64,000 bases of DNA from Gymnothorax reevesii (GCA_029721435.1 CM056576.1:115185166-115249165); one strand, 5' to 3'. Counted from the first letter of the stretch, positions 10,622 to 22,444 are shown. Translations and numbers: made by a program. The notes: generated by a model not told the origin, from the sequence alone.

Positions 10622-12210
10622 TCCTCTGAAATCAAAGCATGCACACTCCAGATCTCCACAGTCTAAATCGAAAGTGAGTAGAGACATTCTGTGTCAGTTG
10701 GACTCACCTTCCCGGATGACCATCTCTGAATTTCTTCCAACTTTGATATATCATTCATCAATGTATCTGAAGTACCTTCCCCAAAAATTTAATCAAAATT
10801 TCACATCGTCGAGTTTCAGGCTTTTAAGTGGGAGGGGGGTCTGCGCTCCCCCCCCGCGCTGAGGTAGTTTCCAGTCGCCTCCATCTTGAAAGTCACAATA
10901 AGTTGATTGACGAGCACGAACAAATAGATTGCAATCTGTAACCCTATCCTTCCTATTCGTTCGTGCTCGTCAATCAACTTATTTTTGACTTTCAAGATGG
11001 AGCCGACTGGAAACTACCTCAAGGTACTGTTTGCATACATAGTCTTTTTTAATAAACTACCTGTGCATTTTCAAAGTTCTCAGTGCCTCGTTTTAAATGT
11101 CAGGGCCCTCGGAATTCTACCCATGAAGTGTGGAGCTACTTTGAACCTTGTTAATAATGAAAAAAATAGTGATTTCTTTGCACCGCTATGCCTGATTCAC
11201 TACTATTGTAAGCCTGTTAGGAGCTTCGACTAAAAAGCCATTTATTTCGAAATGTTGCGTGCGTACGGAGGTGGGGTATTCAACAAAGGTTAGTACTCCT
11301 TATCATGTTTCAATACACCCTAAGTCAATTCCACACCGGAATTCTCCTTTAAGGTATCACGACAATTATTCCTTACAACACCATACAGGTGGCGCCACTG
11401 GTTGCCAAAGTCAGCCAGTTTAGTGAAATAGCCTCAATTTGGCGGCCATTAAGGCCATATGGCCCAACTTTTATCGATTTGCAATATTTTTTCCATGAAA
11501 GACTACATTTTAAGCTATCGATTGAATGTGGTTCCTAAGGTGTTCTGTATTTCTTTCTGGGTGAAATAATTTCATCAAAGTGCAGTACTTTGTCTATAAT
11601 TTTAAGCTTGTTCCTACCATTTCCCACATAGACACCTTAGCATACAGCTGTAATCAGCAAAAATCACACATATCCCTCATCAATCCATATTAAGACTCAC
11701 CTATGATCACCAGATTGATTTTCTTTTCCCACAACATATAACATGACAATAATGATCTGTTAAAACAGGGAGCTAATCAGTTAATTAACAGGTTTAGACA
11801 TTGATTGGAATACTGGTCCAAAAGCTTAAAATATTGAAATGAAAGAAGAATGAATCAGAACTACACGATGACTTCAACCACTCACAATGGTCACTAGTTG
11901 GTCAGTCATAGAAAAAAAACAAAACATTAAGCTATTTGGTACAGATGATGTGTTACATTTCAACATTAACATTACAATGGTACATGTGCAAGGCTGTCAC
12001 ACTGCAAGACAAATCACCACCCCAAGTCCTGGACAGTATGTGGCTTGTGCATATGATGGACACTGACGAATTGGAATGGTTCTGGAATTTTGTACAGACA
12101 ATGAGGACTATAGCATCAAATTTATATCACCCAGAGATCCAACAAAATCATTCAGGTGGCCTGCCAGGGAAGATATCTGGTGGGTCCCAAAGGGTAATAT
12201 TCTATGTGTG
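10622..12210. other. V3 5' flank to V4 3' flank
   Basis: Contains a large inverted repeat (10861-11020). No coding region recognised. The V4-unit homology starts near 12270. Confidence 0.5.
10861..11020. repeat. Inverted repeat with ~61-bp arms
   Basis: Arms 10861-10921 and 10959-11020 are near-perfect reverse complements (about 3 mismatches), around a 37-bp centre. Probably the remains of a hairpin-ended element. Confidence 0.85.
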
Positions 12211-12220
12211 TACACACACG

Positions 12221-12253
<33 letters not shown>

Positions 12254-12262
12254 ACGCACACG
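12211..12262. repeat. CA dinucleotide microsatellite
   Basis: Alternating CA with a few CG interruptions, about 170 bp left of the V4 RSS. The V5 copy lacks it. Confidence 0.95.
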
Positions 12263-12405
12263 AGTGTCATACACCTGGCAGCAACAGTGATTTTCAAAAT
12301 GATATAAACATATGCACATAAAGTTCATTTATGACTGAAAAACATATCCTCATATACCTGATTACTATTTCTTCAAAGAAATCAAGCTCATTAGTCTCTT
12401 TGACA

Positions 12406-12443
12406 GGTTTCTGTACAGAGTTGATCATTTTCCTGTCACTGTG
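12406..12443 (-). promoter_or_regulatory. V4 RSS, 22-bp spacer
   Basis: Minus strand: heptamer CACAGTG (12437-12443), 22-bp spacer, nonamer ACAGAAACC (12406-12414). Confidence 0.9.
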
Positions 12444-12988
12444 GGCTCCAGGGCACAGTAGTACAGTGCAGAGTCTGTCAGTGCAGCTGAGGAGATCTCC
12501 AGATCCACACGCTTGATGTTCTTGTCATGTTTCACAGTGAACCTCTTATCCATCTTTTCCTCAGCTCCTCTAATAATGAGGATGAGGAATTCTAGTCTGG
12601 ATCCAGAATATTGCCGATACCACTGCAGACTGGCTGGATTAACAGCTGAGTAGGTGCATGACAGATTAATACTGTTGCCGGCCAGAATATGTTCTTCCTT
12701 AGATGTAGCAGTAATTGTATCCTGTCCAAGGCTGTTACCTGGGGCAAAATAATGTTTTCCTGAATTTAAAGTAATATGTGAAATTCATAGTGCCAGGTTT
12801 TGTTCCTTGTAATGTGTGTTCATAAAAGATACAGTTACCAGTTACCAGTTCATGCTCACTTTTAATCATGAAGAATTTAATATTGGGACATTCATCGAAA
12901 TTGTATGAGCACCACAGATGAGAGATGCAAGTAGCCACTTACCAAACACTGCTGACAATAGAAGAAATAAACAGGGCAGTTTCATCAT
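12444..12988 (-). CDS. V4: TCR alpha/delta variable gene, subfamily D
   Basis: Easily missed, because the V exon has almost no in-frame ATG. I translated it directly. The leader exon 12943-12988 begins MMKLPCLFLLLSAVF, the intron is 204 bp (GTAAGT donor), and the V exon 12444-12738 (295 nt) is open from end to end. It starts GNSLGQDTITATSKEE, has the first Cys in INLSCTYS, Trp in LQWYRQ and second Cys in SALYYCALEP. It is very close to V5, and the two lie in tandem units about 3.9 kb apart. A CRE-like TGACATCA lies at 13086-13093, about 100 bp upstream. Appears functional. Confidence 0.92.
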
Positions 12989-13085
12989 TGAGGTTGTAAA
13001 GAAACTGACTTCAAGTGCAGCTGGAACAGAAAAAGTATTTTCTGACTCCACTGCACAGTTTTAACCAGTAACCCCTCCCACTAAC

Positions 13086-13093
13086 TGACATCA
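13086..13093 (-). promoter_or_regulatory. CRE-like element upstream of V4
   Basis: TGATGTCA on the coding strand, about 100 bp before the V4 ATG. It matches the core of the conserved TCR V-promoter decamer (AGTGAYRTCA). V5 has a one-base variant at the same place. Role inferred. Confidence 0.4.
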
Positions 13094-13938
13094 TAGCTCC
13101 TTACCTGGACACAAAGTGTTAAATTAAAAGAGATTGCGCTGTGTATGACTTCCACAAAATATACAGATACATAGCTTTAAATGATCATTTGATTGTTAAT
13201 TGTTCATATATAATCGACACATACTCTGTACACTTCTATCCAGTTTTCACAAGGATATAGTATTAACCTAGGCACGGACACAGATGGACGGTTATTAACC
13301 AAAGCCAGGCAGGCAGAATGCATTGCACAATCACCTGGCGAACTGCTAGACAGAAATTACAGGGGCTCTTGATCTGGCAGGCAAAAGTACAAGACAGATA
13401 TCGAAATGTCGATTGACACACTACAATGGCCCAAATTCAGTCTATAGCCAGAGCAGAGCAGTATATCCTAGGCAATCAATGGTAACTTCCTGCCAAGACC
13501 CAGGTGATTGGGAATTTGGTGGCCATGGTACTGCATAGTACAGGACACGGTCATTGTCATATCCTGCAAATATACTGTATACTACCATGCGGAATAAAAC
13601 ATTTTTTTATATAGCAGTTTTTTAAATGAGGTTAGCAGTATACACAGGCACAGTGTTTAATATGTTTAACAAGTCACTAACATTTTTTTACACGGCCATT
13701 GTTGCCTTAATTAGGGTCATAGAATCAAGCCTTCAGGCCCAGAGAATAAGTCCACATCCAAGACAAAAAAGTTTCAAAATTTTTCAAGTAGTTTTTGATT
13801 TTCACACAAAAACCTTAAAGATTCAAAATAAGTTTATCTGTATAGTGGCTACCCTGTTAAAATCCGTAGACTTAGCAGCCATGTTTCATGTGTTGCAGCT
13901 CTGAACTGCACTACTCAGCGCACAGTGTACAGCCAGAG

Positions 13939-14220
13939 ATGAGTGGGCTTCAGCAAACCTTCATGGACCATTTCTTTGTGGCATATTTGGACGAAAGAAG
14001 TGATGATGCACAAAAGGAGAACGTTACCAGAAAGAAAAGCAAACCAAGCTTCAACTGCAAATATGATAAACAGGCCTGTGAATTTGTCGCAACATGAGAT
14101 TTTCAGGCGCCAAAACCATCTGCCATTATATTTGCCAAGATGCTGTCTAATGAAGCAATGAAGACTTCAAAGGCACTTAGATACCAAACAAACTTCTCCC
14201 ATCAACAACCCAGGACAATT
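13939..14220 (+). pseudogene. BED-finger hAT-like transposase N-terminal relic (copy in V4 unit)
   Basis: The plus strand reads MSGLQQTFMDHFF, then a Lys/Asp-rich linker, NCKYDKQACEFVAT and a stop. A frameshifted continuation holds the LSNEAMKTSKA segment typical of the BED-type zinc finger region of hAT/ZBED-like proteins. The Cys pair that should precede LSNEAMK is degraded in this copy. It is carried as passenger in the V4/V5 duplicated unit. Confidence 0.6.
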
Positions 14221-14759
14221 TTTTGAAAGGAAAAATGTAAGTTGAATTTGAAGAAGTAAGATATAAGTTAGTGAACAAATGTCATTGCAACAAGGGCATT
14301 AAATCCTGTCACCAACCAATCAGTCGTGATGTTTTACAATGAGTGAAGTCAATGTACGCTGTATGAATCAGTATGAGGTGCATGCAATTTTGGTTTGAAT
14401 TTTATTGCTTAGCTCCACAGCCAAAATATCCAAATGGTCAAACAAACACATTGCAGGCAGACTGTAATGGTCATTTGCATTGTAGATGACACTGATGGCG
14501 AAATGGCAGTTGCTGGAATTTACTGCCAGGGTAAAAGAAACAGGAGAGGAATATAAGGAAACTCAGTGCATGACACACTGGGAAATGCTGCGAAGAAACA
14601 AAATGTCCCCTGAACTTCACATGATCCTGACCAATGTAATTTGTTTGTTGACCACATTAACGCCCTTTCCCTGAATTTGCAGGCAGACAGGATTGGTCAT
14701 TTGTGTCAGGGTTAGCACTGACAGGGCAGTTGCAAATGGTGGCTGTTGGGGTTCACTGC

Positions 14760-15517
14760 AGTAGTGGCTCAACACCCGGGAATGGCGGGGCGCAGACACG
14801 TCCCTTTATGACAATTAGTCCTGGGTAGTTCGCAATCATTTTCCTTTACTGACGCGTTTTCCAATTATCGTACTTGGCAACTTAAGACACGGTCTCCCCA
14901 TATGTGATCGAATAGCTATGAAATCATGGGCGAAATTCCATAAAGAAAAAAAATTACGTATTAATAGGCCAGTGCTTCGCATTGATTGATCAGGTCCGTT
15001 TTCCAGTGAAATATCGCCATTCACTCTCGGTATTGTGTGGGTTGAAAAAAAGTGGCACTTGGCAGTTAAATAGGCAGCGTGCTGCTCAAGCTGTTTGCAT
15101 GAGAGGCGACAGGTATGCAAGTTTGACTAACGTTGATTTTAATACAGCAAATAAGCGTCCAGATGAATGATTGTCTTCATACGTAATCGGGGAGAACAAG
15201 CAGCAGCTGTTAACTGCGGAGTGCTCTCGGAGCGAACCTTCGGTTAATCATGAAAATGACTGAGAACAGGTCAGGACTGACAACTGTTTTAAACGGATGT
15301 TTTGTCACAATTCTCAGTTCAGGTTCCGCCACTGAGCTGAATTAAGCCTGTGATTTCATCGCTGTTCGATCACATACGGAGAGACCATGTCTTAAGTTGC
15401 CAAGTACGATAATTGGAAAACGCGTCAATAAAGAAAAATGATTTCGAACTACTCAGGACTAATTGTCATAAAGGGACATGTCTGCGCCCCGCCTTTCCCG
15501 GGTCTAGAGCCGCTACT
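14760..15517. mobile_element. Long-TIR non-autonomous DNA transposon (MULE-like)
   Basis: 758 bp. Ends AGTAGTGGCTC and, reverse complemented, AGTAGCGGCTC. Inverted homology continues for about 170 bp (14760-14935 versus 15345-15517). Flanked by an identical 10-bp duplication GGTTCACTGC (14750-14759 and 15518-15527). No transposase. The V5 unit lacks it at the matching place (near 18680). TSD size and long TIRs fit a Mutator-like element best. Confidence 0.8.
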
Positions 15518-16287
15518 GGTTCACTGCCATGGTAAAGGGTTGCACCAGAATTTCTGGAAACTTTCTGCATAATACACCAACAAATGCTGAGAAGAAAGAA
15601 ATGTCCCCTGAACCCCACATGGTCTTGTATGATATAATTTGGTTTTTGAAACCATATCAAAGCCCTTTCCCTAAATGTATGTTTCTTTGATTAAACAAGG
15701 CCTCTTTTACACTCAGTCAGGGAAACACTGAGGTTAAGTACAACTTCATGAAACAGTGACATCTTGTGGTAAAGTAAAATCACTCCAGAATTCAAGGACA
15801 GATGAACTGTTCTTCATCTGGTGCACGTCTATGGTAGAGGCTAATGGGGGGGGGAGTAACGTGGGAGACTGTTAGAAAAAAGCATGAGACCATTATGCAA
15901 CATGACATTGATTTATGTACCCAAATTAATAAATGGACCCCAGATGTACAGTGAATATTATTCTGTGCTTCATCCCATTCACACCTCCCCATCTTATCAT
16001 TGGTCCTCAGAAAAAAGTTTCCTCCCTAAAAAGCAGTATGAAGGTTGGACAGCTTATTCTTGTTTCTCTCAAGCCATTAGTTAATTAATTATCTCCTTTT
16101 CAGTATGCACATTTCAAATGCCAGGATAATATATAGTATACCAAACTTTCACACACCTGGCAGCTACAGTGATTTTCAAAATTATATAAACATATGCACA
16201 TAAGGTTATTTTATGACTGAAGAACATATCCTCATATACATGATTATTATTTATTTAAAAAAATCACGCTCACTAGTCTCTTTGTCA

Positions 16288-16325
16288 GGTTTTTGTACAG
16301 AGTTTATGGGTTTCCTGTCACTGTG
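16288..16325 (-). promoter_or_regulatory. V5 RSS, 22-bp spacer
   Basis: Minus strand: heptamer CACAGTG (16319-16325), 22-bp spacer, consensus nonamer ACAAAAACC (16288-16296). Confidence 0.92.
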
Positions 16326-16859
16326 GGCTCCAGGGCACAGTAGTACAGTGCAGAGTCTGTCAGTGCAGCTGAGGAGATCTCCAGATCCACACGCTTGATG
16401 TTCTTATCATGTTTCACTATGAACAACTTATCCGTCTTTTCCGCAGGTCCTCGAGTGATGAGGATGAGGAATTCTGGTTGGGATCCATGATACTGTCGAT
16501 ACCACTGCAGACTGAATGGATCAGCAGATGAGTAGGTGCATGACAGATTAACACTGCTGCCAGCCAGAATACGCTCTTCCTTAGACGTGGCTGTAATTGT
16601 ATCCTGTCCAAGGCCATTACCTGGGGGCAAAATTATGTTTTTCCTGAATTTAAAGTAATATGTGAAATTCATAGTGCTAGGCATTGTTCCTTGTAATTTG
16701 TTTGCATAAAAGATACAGGAAACTTTCAGGCTCACTTTTAATCATGGAGAATGTAATATTGAGGCATTTCTCAAAACTGTATGAGCACCACAGATGAGAT
16801 GAAAGTAGCTACTTACCAAATACTGCTGACAACAGTAGAAATAAACAGGGTATTTTCAT
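16326..16859 (-). CDS. V5: TCR alpha/delta variable gene, subfamily D
   Basis: Leader exon 16817-16859 begins MKIPCLFLLLSAVF, intron 196 bp with GTAAGT donor, V exon 16326-16620 (295 nt). First Cys in VNLSCTYS, Trp in LQWYRQ, second Cys in SALYYCALEP. Nearly identical architecture to V4. The 3' flank (16152-16290 versus 12270-12410) and the long 5' flank match too, so the pair is a tandem duplication. Differences from V4 cluster in CDR1 and CDR2 (SSADPFS and TRGPAEKTD). Appears functional. Confidence 0.93.
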
Positions 16860-17864
16860 GATAGCAGTTGAAAAGAGACTGATTTCAAGTGCATCTGGAA
16901 CAGAAAAAGTAAATTCTGACTCCACTGCAGCTGTTTTTATCCGAAACCCCTCCCACTGACTGACATCTTTGCTCCTCCCCTGAACTCAAAGTTTTATATT
17001 AAAAGAGATTATTTTGTGGAAGTCATATACAGCAAAAACAGACACATAGCTTTAGAATTTAATGATTCATTTGATTGTGAATTGTTCATATATTTGGCAC
17101 ATATTCTGTACAGTTCTATCCAGTTGTCACAAGGGTGGGGTATGGTCCCAGGCACTGACACAGATGGAGGGTTATAACTAGTTTCGGTTTATCACAGTAA
17201 TTAGCTTGACAGAGTTCAACACCAGGCAGGCAGAATGCAGAACACAATCACGTGGCAAACTGGTAGACAGAAATAACAAGCAGGAGCTCTTGATCGCGCA
17301 GGCAAAAGTGAGAAACAGGACAGATATCGAGATGCCGATTGACACACTGCGATGGCTAAATTTCAGTCTACAGCCAGAGCAGAGCAGTGTATCCAAAGCA
17401 ATCAATGATAATGACTCACCAGGACCCAGGTGATTGCGAACTTGGTGGTCATGTGACTTGATAGTGCAGGGCATGGTCATTGTCATATACTGCAAATACA
17501 CTGTATACTACCATGTGGAATAAAACTTCATTTTTTATGTAGCAGTTTTCTAAATGAGGTAAGCAGTATACACAGGTACAGTGGTGTGGTAGGCTTAACA
17601 AGTTGCTAAAATTTTTAACACGGCCATTTTTGCCTTGATCAGGGTCATGGACTGAAGTCTTCAGGCCCAGAGTATAAATCTATATCCAGAGCAAAAAAGT
17701 TAAACTTTTCAAGAAGGTTTTGATTTTCACAAAAAAAACCTTTGAAATTCAAAATAAATTTCTTTAATCAGTGGCAACCCTGTTAAAATCAGTAGACTTA
17801 GCGGCCATGTTTCATGTGTTGCAGCTCTGAACTGCACTGCTCAGCGCACAGTGTACAGCCAGAG

Positions 17865-18145
17865 ATGAGTGGGCCTCAGCAAACCTTCATGGACCATTTC
17901 TTTGTGGCATATTTGGGTAATAGAGACGATGATGCACAAATGGAGAATGTTGCCAAAAAGTAAAGCAAACCAAACTTCAATTGCAAATATGATAAACAGG
18001 CCTGTGCATATGTTGTGACAGGAGATTTTCAGGCACCAAAACCCTCTGGAATTGTATGCACCGAGACGCTGTCTAATGAAGCAATGAAGACTTCAAAGGC
18101 ACTTAGATACCAAGCAAATTTCTCTCATCGAGAAATCAGAATATT
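17865..18145 (+). pseudogene. BED-finger hAT-like transposase relic (copy in V5 unit)
   Basis: Same relic as at 13939: MSGPQQTFMDHFF, then FNCKYDKQACAYVVTGDF, and SGIVCTETLSNEAMKTSKA. This copy keeps more of the finger-like segment but has an in-frame stop after the VAKK segment. Confidence 0.6.
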
Positions 18146-19689
18146 TTCTTGAAACGAAAAATAGGAGTTGAATTTGAAGAAGGTATAAAATGTACAAGTT
18201 AGTGAAAAAATGTCATTGCAACAAGGGCATTACATCCTGTCACTGACCAATCAGTTTTCATCTTTTACAATGAGTGAAGTCAATGTGCCCCATTTGAATC
18301 AATATGAGGTGCAAGAAAATTTGCTTTGAATTTTATTCCCAGGCGCCGTAGCAGAAATACCCAGACAGTCAAACAACACATTGCAAGTAGACTGGATTGG
18401 TTATTTGCATTGCAGGTGGCACTGACGGCAAAATGGCAGTCGTTGGAGTTTTCTGCAAAGGTAATAGAAGCGGTAAAGGAATGTAAAGCCACACACTGCA
18501 TGACGCACAGGGAAATGTTGCGGAGAAACAAAATGTCTATTGAACTTCACATGGTCCTGACCAATGTAATTTGTTTATTAACCACATTAACGCCCATTCC
18601 CTAAATTTGCAGGCAGACTGGATTGGTAATTTGTGGCAGGGTCAGCACCTAAAGGACAGTTGCAGTGGTGGTTGTCAGGGATGTCTGCCACAGTAAAGGG
18701 TTACTCCAGAATTTGAGGCAACTCTCTGCATGATACACCAAGAAATGCTGTGAAGGAAGAAATAACCCCTGAACTCCACATGGTCCTGAATTATATAATT
18801 TGGTTATTGAAACCATATCAATGCCCATGTCCAAAAATTTGTGTTTCTTAGAATAAACGCAGCTTATTTTACATGCAGTCTTTCTGTGGCTATCAAAAGG
18901 AAAAGCCATTGTACAGTTTGTAAAACATTTATAATAGCTTAATAATAGCCAAGCATTTGATATGCTCTTATTTATTTATTGCTGTAATGCAAATTAAAAT
19001 TGAACACATGTCCGCAATTTTTTAAATGCATCCAGCAATACTTGCCAAAGGATAAAGTAAAGCAAAGAAGAGCAACTTAAGTAAAGATTGTGAACCCCAG
19101 GCCCTGACTTAATAAATACTTAGATGCGCATAATTTTATTGGATAAGGCTAAAGCTAAAAACAGAAAAAAGTCTGATGTTACCTGGCGTCATTGTGCTTC
19201 TCAATATGAGATAAGTCAGGCTTACCTCACACCCTAGACAGCTGGCCAAATATGAGCTCCTAGCATTTGGTAAAGGCCTACACCTGCTGATTGACTCACC
19301 TCACTCTCCTTATTTTTATTTTAGTTATTCATTTATTCATTTTGAGTGCCTGAATGTTTGGATGGCATGATGGTTCAACCCAGCACATTTCCCTCACTCG
19401 GCTTTTCAAAAGCTGATTGTGACAGATTGCTGAAAAGGGCAGGGTGTTTGTAATTTTCAATCTTGGGGGACAACTGCTGGGCTAAAACCATATAAGGGGA
19501 AGACTTGGAAGTTTTATAGGCATGCATAGGCTGACTGCAGCTGTGTGCAGGGAGGTAACTACCATTGTGGACACCGAGGTCATGTCCTCGGTATTTTTTC
19601 TCAGTGAAAAGAAGGTGATAACTGCCGACAAATACTTTGTGCGGAAACCATTTCCTGCCCTGTCTGATCATCACAGTGTGTTACCGAGT

Positions 19690-20420
19690 GGTTTCTCCTG
19701 TCGTTAATATATGTTCTGAATAAAGCTTTCATAGAATGGAAATGTGAGACAGGGTCAGAAGAAGCCATGAGAATATCATCAACGTACTGGAGGCATTTTG
19801 TCCCTCCATACTAAGACCATGAAACCGTTGGTAAAATGTCAGCCATTGTGCGATAGAAAAGTGTTGGACTGTTATGGAACCCCTGAGGCATACATGTCCA
19901 GGTGTATTGTGTGTACTTGTGTGTGAAGGCAAATCATGCTTGAGTTTTCAGCGACAGGCAGGGCCCAGAATCCATTAGCAATATCTAATCCGTTAGCAAT
20001 ATCTATAACAGAGAATATACAGTGAGTGGGTTTGATATCAGCAAGGAGAGTGTTTGGGTCAGCAACAATCAGAGCAAGTTCATCTGCTGCACTAGCCAGA
20101 TAGGAGATTTACAGGGTGATGCACATGGTTAAATGACTCCCTGTGAAGGCAACGATTGAATAATTGTGTCAACTGCTTGACCAGCTTGTGGTTTAACTGG
20201 GTATTGTTTCACAGGTGAGGGCGTTGTCCCAGTTACATCAAATGGTGGTATTGGAGCAGCTCCACAATCCAATTTGTGTACGGACCAGAACGCATGGAAC
20301 GCTGCACATAGAGCTTGAAACTTATTGGATAAATCCCAGGAATGGACAATAGGTGTTGCAACCCAGGCTATGGCAGTGTGGGAAAGGCAATTAGTTGTTA
20401 ATGACAATATCTAGCGTTTA
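19690..20420 (-). pseudogene. Endogenous retrovirus pol fragment
   Basis: Minus-strand remnant of a retroviral reverse-transcriptase region. The catalytic YVDD motif is at 19775-19786. A Pro-rich N-terminal pol segment lies at 20129-20407 with the QYP and QGVI-type landmarks of the RT entry region. It contains frameshifts and stops; no gag, env or LTR was recognised. Ancient, broken copy between the V5 unit and V6. Confidence 0.72.
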
Positions 20421-21211
20421 TCAGAAAAATCACAGATTGATAAACCATAGGTGAGTATGCAAATGTAGCTTTCAATAGTTTCAAGTCATCAGAACCCAGG
20501 ATAGTACCTTCTGCTACCTTCTAGTGCATATCGTGTCCTGTCGGAACTGAAGACAAATGGAGATCCCAGCCGGAAGTCGCAAATAGGTGGTATGTCCTGT
20601 CGGACCCGACGGCTTCTCCTTATCTCCTAGTACACATTCATCACCCATTGATAAAACCGTCTAGCTCACCTCATATTGCTAACGCCCAAAAATCCTGTTT
20701 CCCAACACTACCCCTATTGCATAAGAAGTGCTCATGTTGGATGGGTTTTGTTTTGATGGATTGTGGATGAGTTTGTCTATATTGAATACTAGCTGCTACC
20801 CGCTACCCGGGGTGAAATTGCCATTTTTTTTGCGTGCATGACCGTTTTTCAAAAATCGGGCAATGTCAAGTCCTTCCTGGTGTCCAAGTGTATATTCACA
20901 CCAAAATTGGTGATAATCGGTTGAGAAATGTTGGAGAAAAACGTGTACATACACACAGACAGACAATCATCAACCTCAAATATATTGTAGATGACAGGGA
21001 AAATCAGGCCCAACATATGTAAGCCACAATGGAATTGCATCATCATGACTTATACCCCACTAATGTGAGACATTCAGTACATTCAGTACAAAGTCAGGTT
21101 GCAGGTGCATTGGACTGGGACCAAATATATATATAACACATTGACAGGCATTTCCTGTTGAGGCTTTCAGGGTCTGATTAAAAACATCTTCAAAGCTCTG
21201 GAATCCAGGCA
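20421..21211. other. V6 3' flank with a short retroposon tail
   Basis: 20700-20795 and 21000-21210 align with the V1 3' flank (2535-2574, 4370-4650). The 20797-20998 interval is absent from V1 and has RTE-type 3'-tail features, including an ACACACAGACAGAC run. Confidence 0.6.
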
Positions 21212-21249
21212 GGTTTTTGCATGAGAGTTGGCTTTAATACATCACTGTA
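21212..21249 (-). promoter_or_regulatory. V6 RSS with defective heptamer TACAGTG
   Basis: Minus strand: TACAGTG (21243-21249), 22-bp spacer, nonamer GCAAAAACC (21212-21220). The first heptamer base, part of the near-invariant CAC cut site, is C to T, and the first nonamer base is also changed. The spacer matches V1. Confidence 0.85.
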
Positions 21250-21684
21250 ATACGCCACAGAGCACAGTAATACAATGCAGTGTCTTCTGGAATGAGGTTT
21301 GAAATGGTCAAAACTGTTTTGCCGTTGGATGTGTCAGCAGTTGCATCAAATCGTTCTTTGGCAAAATTTGATGTGCTTGTGTGTAGCCCCCCCCCCCCGA
21401 CCAGTATGTACAGAAGACCTGATCCAGGGTGCTGATGGTACCAGAAGAAATAGTAATAATTGGCAGAGCTGCCCATCGTGAAGGTGCAATCCGTTGAAAC
21501 TTTTTCTCCCTCTGTTTTGCTATGTACTTTAACTTCTCCCATAGAAATGCCTGAAAAATGAAAACATGACATAAGTAATCTCAAGAAATACCTGTAACAA
21601 GAACAAACTAGTATCGTCCAACGAGTTCATTAAAGATAACTTACGGAAAGTGAGAGTGAACATCAGCCCTGCTAAAAGTTGCAT
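21250..21684 (-). CDS. V6: TCR alpha/delta variable gene, subfamily A, damaged RSS
   Basis: Leader exon 21645-21684 (MQLLAGLMFTLTF), 94-bp intron, V exon 21250-21550 (301 nt). First Cys in VSTDCTF, Trp in FFWYHQ, second Cys in TALYYCALW. The coding body is close to V1. It carries a two-codon in-frame expansion beside CDR2 caused by a 12-C run (21387-21398) that encodes GGGG; V1 has a shorter C run there. Upstream of the ATG the sequence stops resembling V1 and becomes V2-like. The open reading frame is intact, but the RSS heptamer begins with T instead of C, so rearrangement is predicted to be poor or absent. Confidence 0.88.
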
Positions 21685-22444
21685 TGTTGGTAGTCTAAGT
21701 GTTGAAGTCCCAGTTTGTGTCCTCACTCTCAGTGATGTATAAAAGCACAGTGCTGCGGGGGTTTTATTCTTGTGGCTGCTGTATTACCTGCCCGCAAGGC
21801 TCAGGGATGTCACATCTGCAGCCTCTGGCGCTCGCGACAGTTCATTCATCATGCACTCTTTTGCATTCATTATTCTGTAACAATGCTTTGGTGTTTACTG
21901 TGAGATTATGGTCTTCACCACGTTTTAGTAGCATTTTCAATCACACTTATGGTATTATCATTGCTTATTATAAAGTTTATATTGACTTTCAGTCAGAACA
22001 GCATCACAAGGCAGGCAGCATCAGATAAAATGGCATACTGAAAAAATAGTTACATCTCGTGGTCATATGACGACACTGTGCCAAGATTGCTGCTTCCACT
22101 AATTACTTAAAACTTTCATTCACTTCAATACAGTTGCAAAATTGAAAAAAAAAAAAAAAAATCATCCTGATCATATATTTGCATGAGTGACTGCATTCTT
22201 CCATAAAACAAAATTGTTGTCTCAGAGATTCTTAAAGATAGAATTCTTTTAGAATCAGCTTGCAGCGCTTTCAAAATTCAAACTCCTCACAGGGTGGGTA
22301 AGGACTAGACTTCTAATCAGGAAAATGTTGCGGTAAATAGACAGTGCATCTTGTCCTGGAATTATGCAGTTAGACCCTGTGTATTATGCTTGTTGGCTAA
22401 AATAGGAATATCAATATTAACCCACCTACATGGTGTGTAGCTTG

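Larger units (their letters stand above)
12270..16150. repeat. Tandem duplication unit containing V4
   Basis: Runs from the V4 3' flank through V4 and its 5' flank. It aligns with 16150-19550 (V5 unit). Matches include the 3' flank near CACCTGGCAGC, the gene, the AGGCAGGCAGAATGC block and the BED-finger relic. Confidence 0.85.
16150..19550. repeat. Tandem duplication unit containing V5
   Basis: Second copy of the V4 unit. Its distal part (18800-19548) continues further than the V4 copy and matches 500-1148 at the window start. Confidence 0.85.

Noticed and set aside
11936..12321. Plus-strand frames ending in His/Thr repeats
   Set aside because: Produced by the CA microsatellite; no homology or gene context.
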